From a virus: DNA of 24,951 nt. The DNA lies in the IMG/VR virus record IMGVR_UViG_3300031787_000780, positions 1-24,951 of that record. One strand, given 5' to 3'. A model generated the notes under the pieces. The model ran no database searches. It worked only from the letters and a program-made list of their open reading frames with translations, and was not told where the DNA came from. The position numbers and the translations under genes are program-made. Below, piece by piece: positions 21,581-24,951 of the stretch. Position 1 is the first letter of the stretch. Each line of letters begins with the position of its first letter.

Positions 21581-22798
21581 ATGACCGTCAGTTCAACCAC
21601 CAACCGCAAGTCGTTCGCTGGCGACGGCGTGACCACCAGCTTCGGCACGTCGCCGGTGGTGTTTTTCAACAGCAGCGAGTTGGTGGTTCAGGTCGTCGTG
21701 ACGGCCACGGGTGCGGCGACCACGTTGGCCGAGGGCACGAACTACACCGTGACCGGCGGCAACGGCGCGGTCGGCACCGTCAACCTGGCCGGCGGCACGT
21801 CGCCCAACGGCGCACCCTCGGCCTTGCAAACCCTGCTGATCCGGCGCGTGCTGCCCCTGACCCAGGCCGACGATTTCGTGAACAACGACATCAACGATGC
21901 CGAAGTCACGGAGCGCCGGTTCGACAAGACCGTAATGCAGATCCAGCAACTGGGCGAGGAAATAGGCCGCGGGCTGGTCATCCCGGCCAGCGAGACGGCA
22001 ACCGCTGCGCTGACGACCCTGCCTTTTGATCGGGCCAGCAAGTTCTTGGCGTTTGATGCGTCCAAGAACCCCATCGCATCCGAGGGCACCGTGCCCGGCG
22101 CGGTGCCGGTGTCCACGTTCATGGCGACGGTGCTGGACGACACCAGCCAAGCGGCGGCGCGGGCGACGCTGGGTGCTGCCGGTTCCGGCGCTGTTACTTC
22201 GTCTGGCTTGACGATGGCCACCGCAAGACTGTTAGGCCGCACAACGGCTGGCAGTGGTGCGGTGGAGGAAATCACTGTCGGTTCTGGTTTGACACTTTCT
22301 GGCGGGGCTTTAACATCAACGGTCGCCGCGCTGACTCTTGGCACTCAGCAAAACACAACCAGCGGCACCTCGATTGATTTCACCGGCATACCGTCAAGTG
22401 TCAATCGTATCACCGCAATGTTTAACGGCATCAGCACCAACGGAACAAGCAACTATCAATTGCAGATCGGTTCTGGCTCGGTGGTTACTGCCGGCTACAC
22501 CTCGTATTGCGCCAATGTTGATGGCACCAACGCCACCTCAGTTGCAACCAGCACATCCGCTTACCTGTTGAAAGCCGGCGGCATTTCCGCGGCCAGCGTG
22601 GGCAGCGGCGTTGCTGTTCTGACGCGCATAAACGGCAACACCTGGGTTTGCTCGTCCTCATTCAACCTTGGGACCGGGGTTAACAGCGTTCAAAACGGGG
22701 TTCTTGCGCTTGGGGGCGCCATTGACCGTCTGCGCCTCACGACGGCCGGCGGCACTGACACGTTCGACGCCGGCACCATGAACATTTCTTGGGAGTAA
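21581..22798 (+). CDS. Tail fibre protein with T7-type N-terminus
   Basis: 405 residues. Residues 1-140 follow the T7 tail-fibre N-terminal pattern that attaches fibres to the tail tube: KSFAGDGVTTSFGTSPVVFF, then the EGTNYTVTGGNGAVGTVNLA block, LLIRRVLPLTQADDFVNND, and FDKTVMQIQQLGEEIGRGL, which runs into a helix. A Ser/Ala/Thr shaft (about 150-240) follows. The C-terminal domain (about 245-405) is beta-rich and ends LRLTTAGGTDTFDAGTMNIS plus WE, a common fibre tip ending in GxxxISWE style. This tip is the probable host-recognition part. Shorter than T7 fibre but normal for related phages. Preceded by a strong ribosome site and a promoter-like element. Confidence 0.87.
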   Translation: MTVSSTTNRKSFAGDGVTTSFGTSPVVFFNSSELVVQVVVTATGAATTLAEGTNYTVTGGNGAVGTVNLAGGTSPNGAPSALQTLLIRRVLPLTQADDFVNNDINDAEVTERRFDKTVMQIQQLGEEIGRGLVIPASETATAALTTLPFDRASKFLAFDASKNPIASEGTVPGAVPVSTFMATVLDDTSQAAARATLGAAGSGAVTSSGLTMATARLLGRTTAGSGAVEEITVGSGLTLSGGALTSTVAALTLGTQQNTTSGTSIDFTGIPSSVNRITAMFNGISTNGTSNYQLQIGSGSVVTAGYTSYCANVDGTNATSVATSTSAYLLKAGGISAASVGSGVAVLTRINGNTWVCSSSFNLGTGVNSVQNGVLALGGAIDRLRLTTAGGTDTFDAGTMNISWE

Positions 22799-22805
22799 AA
22801 AAGTC

Positions 22806-23093
22806 ATGCAGCGGATTGAATTTAATGTGGCCACTGGTGAGCAAAGAGCAGTCGCGCTGACTTCGGAAGAAATTGCAGAAGCGCAGGCGAGATCAGAAGC
22901 GGAGGCCACAGAGCGCACCGCGCCGCTGCGTGTGATCGACCGCATCGAACGCGACAACCCCATCACCCACCGCGCCCTGCGCGAATTCTTTCTCGGCTTC
23001 GGCGAGGTCAACCCGGCCTTCAAGGCGACGCTGCTGTATCAGCGCGTCAAGGCGGCCGACGATGCCATCAAGGCGGAAAGGGCGAAGCTGTGA
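22806..23093 (+). CDS. Small protein after the fibre gene (assembly-type)
   Basis: 95 residues. The start MQRIEFNVATGEQRAVALTS is followed by a helical Glu/Ala stretch (EEIAEAQARSEAEATERTA) and a second helical half that ends basic (VKAADDAIKAERAKL). This form, with a beta hairpin then a charged helix, is common in small proteins next to fibre genes, where some assist fibre folding. That role is inferred. TTGGGAG upstream serves as ribosome site. The stop overlaps the following GTG start by four bases. Confidence 0.72.
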   Translation: MQRIEFNVATGEQRAVALTSEEIAEAQARSEAEATERTAPLRVIDRIERDNPITHRALREFFLGFGEVNPAFKATLLYQRVKAADDAIKAERAKL

Positions 23094-23440
23094 ACGATTT
23101 GCTGGCGACGCTGTGGTGGCTGGTGATGGCCGAGCTGGGCTTCATCCTCGGCACCTGGGTGCTGTATCTGGCGGTGATGAACCTCGCGGGCAATCGCGCG
23201 GAGATGAGCCGGCCGGTAAAGCTGCTGGCCTATGGCGTGATACTGCCCATCGGCTATGTGTGCGACGCGGTGCTCAACCTGCACTTTTGCCTGGCGGTGC
23301 AGCGGCTGCCGCGCGACTGGCTGCTGACCGGCACGCTCAAGCGCACGATCGCCACCGAAAGCGGGTGGCGCGAGGCGTTCGCGGCGTGGGTATGCCTGCA
23401 CCTGCTCGATCCGTTTGACCCCAAAGGGAGGCACTGCTGA
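23090..23440 (+). CDS. Conserved phage membrane protein in lysis cassette
   Basis: 116 residues with two membrane segments, about 8-31 (LWWLVMAELGFILGTWVLYL...) and 45-67 (LLAYGVILPIGYVCDAVLNL). The C-terminal part carries LKRTIATESGWREAFAAWVC followed by LLDPFDPKGRHC, a Pro-Phe-Asp-Pro-x-Gly-x-His ending that recurs in phage proteins of this sort. Exact function is unknown. The cassette position suggests a role at the inner membrane during lysis. GTG start overlaps the previous gene; its TGA shares one base with the next ATG. Confidence 0.75.
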   Translation: MNDLLATLWWLVMAELGFILGTWVLYLAVMNLAGNRAEMSRPVKLLAYGVILPIGYVCDAVLNLHFCLAVQRLPRDWLLTGTLKRTIATESGWREAFAAWVCLHLLDPFDPKGRHC

Positions 23441-23676
23441 TGGATTCCCAAGAAAAACGCCGCAGCAGTGACGTTATTCTTGCGCAGGTCGTCACTGATG
23501 TCGATCAACTCAAGGACGAGATGCGCCGCAACACCGAAGTAACCGAGCAGGTGCGCGACATACTGGCTTCGTTCAAGATCATTGCGGCGGTGGCCAAGTG
23601 GCTGACCGCCATCGCTGGCGCCGGAGCCGCGCTTATCGCGTTGGTCAAGACCGGCGGCGACGTTCGGTTCAAGTGA
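23440..23676 (+). CDS. Holin, XhlA-like
   Basis: 78 residues. An amphipathic N-terminal helix rich in acidic and basic residues (about 15-45, with VVTDVDQLKDEMRRNTE) is followed by one hydrophobic segment (KIIAAVAKWLTAIAGAGAAL, 46-65) and a short basic tail. This is the form of XhlA-type single-span holins or holin partners. Such proteins open the inner membrane to let the endolysin reach the wall. GGGAGG upstream of ATG 23440. Its stop overlaps the next start as GTGA. Confidence 0.72.
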   Translation: MDSQEKRRSSDVILAQVVTDVDQLKDEMRRNTEVTEQVRDILASFKIIAAVAKWLTAIAGAGAALIALVKTGGDVRFK

Positions 23677-24014
23677 AGTTCACCGCCGACGATCTGCGGG
23701 CGGCTTATCGCTTTTTGAAGCGGGTGGCGTTCAACAACGACCGCCGGTTGCCTGCCGCAGATCAGGTGCTTTTCGTGGCCAAGGCGCTGAAAGCGCACGG
23801 CTACCACGGCACGGACGGCTCCCGGCACTGCATCTGGGTGGACACTTCGGGCACCAAAAGCCTTGACATGATGCTGCGCATACTTGCACACGAAATGCTG
23901 CACGTTGCGCTGGGCCACGACAAAGTGCCCAGCAAGTATGCCCACGGCTGCGACTTCAAAGAAGCGGCGCGGGCGATAGAGGCCGAGATGGGTTGGCCGA
24001 AAGGGAGCGTATGA
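23673..24014 (+). CDS. HExxH (SprT-like) metallopeptidase-like protein
   Basis: 113 residues from the GTG overlapping the holin stop. It holds RILAHEMLHVALGHD (69-83) with His73, Glu74 and His77 of an HExxH zinc site, and HGCDF (91-95), which resembles the HGxxF third-ligand motif of SprT-like metallopeptidases. A helical end follows. All expected zinc ligands are visible. There is no signal peptide, so it acts in the cytoplasm unless released by the holin. Substrate is unknown: a virion protein, a host protein and the wall are all possible. It is unusual inside a lysis cassette, between a holin and the endolysin. ATGA overlap with the next gene. Confidence 0.75.
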   Translation: MKFTADDLRAAYRFLKRVAFNNDRRLPAADQVLFVAKALKAHGYHGTDGSRHCIWVDTSGTKSLDMMLRILAHEMLHVALGHDKVPSKYAHGCDFKEAARAIEAEMGWPKGSV

Positions 24015-24313
24015 ACGCGCTGTTTGCCGCCGTAATGCTTGTCGCCGCACCCACAGAGTACGAGTTCAGATTCGACCGCGGCGTAGTCACGGTGGCCAAG
24101 GCGCCCTGCACCGCGCCTCGGGTGGTTGCCCGCATCAAGCCGGAGTTTATCGGCCAATTCTTCGCCGGCCACCTAATGTTCGACAAGCGTCCGGTGGCGT
24201 TCTGCTGGGCCATCGACCCCCGGCAGCCGGATCACATTTTCCTGATCGACGAAAACGGCGAAACCGTATCCTTGCCGGGCAAGGCGTTCAAACCGAAAGG
24301 CACTCAGGTATGA
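24011..24313 (+). CDS. Small secreted protein of unknown function
   Basis: 100 residues from ATG 24011, which overlaps the previous TGA and follows AAGGGAG. The N-terminal 13 residues (MNALFAAVMLVAA) look like a short signal sequence, without a lipobox cysteine. The mature part is beta-rich with conserved-looking KPEFIGQFFAGHLMFDKRPV (44-63) and CWAIDPRQPDHIFLIDENGE (65-84). It lies among lysis genes, so a periplasmic role in envelope disruption is plausible, but it does not look like a standard spanin (no coiled coil and no lipid anchor). Confidence 0.7.
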   Translation: MNALFAAVMLVAAPTEYEFRFDRGVVTVAKAPCTAPRVVARIKPEFIGQFFAGHLMFDKRPVAFCWAIDPRQPDHIFLIDENGETVSLPGKAFKPKGTQV

Positions 24314-24669
24314 CCCCGCACTTCACCAACGAAGAACTGGCCTGCAAGTGCGGCTGCGGCATGCTGCCAAAGCCGGAGTTCATGGCCAAGATCGAGAAGC
24401 TGCGCGTGGCTTACGGCATGCCTTTGAAGGTGACGAGCGCGGCGCGCTGCCCGGACCACAACGCCAAGGTGTCCGGCACCGGCCGGGTCGGCCCGCACAC
24501 CACTGGCCGCGCCATCGACTTCGCCGTGGAGCGGGCGCAGGCGCACTTGCTGGCGAAGCTGGCCTTCGAGCAGGGCTTCACCGGCGTCGGGTTCCAGCAG
24601 AAAGGAACCGGGCGCTTTATTCACATCGACGACCTGATTGACGGCAGGCCCGCCGTCTGGAGCTACTGA
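24310..24669 (+). CDS. Endolysin, M15 family peptidase
   Basis: 119 residues of the D-Ala-D-Ala carboxypeptidase/L-Ala-D-Glu endopeptidase-type family M15 (Peptidase_M15_3). It cuts peptide cross-links of peptidoglycan. The N-terminal HFTNEELACKCGCG (4-17) is typical. TSAARCPDHN (42-51) is followed by GPHTTGRAIDF (61-71), giving zinc ligands His63 and Asp70, and by RFIHIDD (102-108) with His105 as the third ligand and Asp107. All active-site positions are present and the length is normal. No signal peptide, so export depends on the neighbouring holins. ATGA overlap with the previous gene. Confidence 0.93.
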   Translation: MTPHFTNEELACKCGCGMLPKPEFMAKIEKLRVAYGMPLKVTSAARCPDHNAKVSGTGRVGPHTTGRAIDFAVERAQAHLLAKLAFEQGFTGVGFQQKGTGRFIHIDDLIDGRPAVWSY

Positions 24670-24670
24670 C

Positions 24671-24943
24671 ATGAATCCACTCATTCTCGGCCCGGTCCTG
24701 GAGATCGGCAAGTCCCTGCTCGAACGCTTCTTCCCGGACGAAGAAGCCCGGCGCCGAGCCGAAGCCGATTTTCTCAAGGCGGCAATGGACGGCGAGTTGA
24801 AACAGGTGATCGCGCAGCTGGAGATCAACGCCCGCGAAGCCCAGCACCCGAGCGTGTGGGTCGCCGGCTGGCGCCCTTTCTTCGGCTGGGCGGGCGGTGT
24901 CGGCTTCGTCTACGCGACAATAGGCCAGCCCCTGATCAACTAA
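24671..24943 (+). CDS. GTA-holin-like protein, short form
   Basis: 90 residues from ATG 24671. The sequence follows the gene-transfer-agent three-span holin pattern: an amphipathic start (LEIGKSLLERFFPDEEARRR), a charged helix with QLEINAREAQHPS (49-61), then AGWRPFFGWAGGVGFVYATI (65-84) as one membrane segment. Family members usually run on with further spans, but here TAA follows IGQPLIN. Immediately after the stop an ATG GCG CT begins and runs off the window end, so the missing part could lie in a following gene. It is the second holin-type gene of the cassette. Confidence 0.78.
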   Translation: MNPLILGPVLEIGKSLLERFFPDEEARRRAEADFLKAAMDGELKQVIAQLEINAREAQHPSVWVAGWRPFFGWAGGVGFVYATIGQPLIN

Positions 24944-24951
24944 ATGGCGCT

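Noticed and set aside
19594-22798. Diversity-generating retroelement target, as in BPP-1
   Set aside because: No reverse transcriptase, template repeat or C-type-lectin variable end is visible in the window.

Overview
The window is the late (virion and lysis) half of a tailed phage or prophage of the short-tailed podovirus type, from a GC-rich host that is probably a beta- or gammaproteobacterium. Every supported gene lies on the + strand. They are packed with stop/start overlaps of 1 to 11 bases. The gene set combines a BPP-1/Bcep22-like head module (terminase, head-tail connector portal, Bbp19-like protein, scaffold, capsid, cementing-type protein) with a T7-like tail and ejection module (tubular proteins A and B; gp13-, gp14-, gp15- and gp16-like internal proteins). 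No integrase, repressor, replication gene, polymerase, tRNA, CRISPR array, insertion sequence or reverse transcriptase is visible, so the early and lysogeny regions lie outside the window.

Layout: 1-1234 holds a probable small terminase gene set between two non-coding stretches with striking DNA structure. These contain two related dyads flanked by TCCG repeats phased at 10 bp, a perfect IHF consensus, an A/T-only tract and a G-rich hairpin. 1235-7258 is packaging and head assembly: large terminase, two small genes, portal, Bbp19-like protein, a GT9-like glycosyltransferase placed inside the operon, scaffold, and a 59-codon gene. 7259-8866 is the capsid unit, with its own extended -10 promoter and long leader, the major capsid protein, a decoration-type protein and a strong UUCG-loop terminator. 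8880-13017 is the tail tube and nozzle. 13020-18372 holds the ejected internal proteins, ending with a 1067-residue protein. 18369-22798 holds small virion proteins, a Kelch-like beta-propeller protein, a 54-codon gene, a 23-residue-repeat protein and a T7-type tail fibre. 22806-24943 is a chaperone-like small gene and the lysis cassette: membrane protein, XhlA-like holin, HExxH metallopeptidase-like protein, secreted protein, M15 endopeptidase and a GTA-holin-like protein.

Reading the parts together: the terminase and portal fill the head built by scaffold and capsid. The tubular proteins and internal proteins form the short tail and DNA-ejection channel. The propeller and fibre proteins are the likely receptor-recognition parts. 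The last six genes disrupt the envelope. Transcription appears to be subdivided by a family of TGnTAnnnT elements (ahead of terS, terL, the gene at 2813, the Bbp19-like gene, the capsid gene and the fibre gene) and by the terminator at 8839-8866. The least-explained features are the paired dyads around terS, the nearly identical 18-base element ending in the start codon of three consecutive genes, the glycosyltransferase inside the head operon, and the metallopeptidase-like gene inside the lysis cassette.
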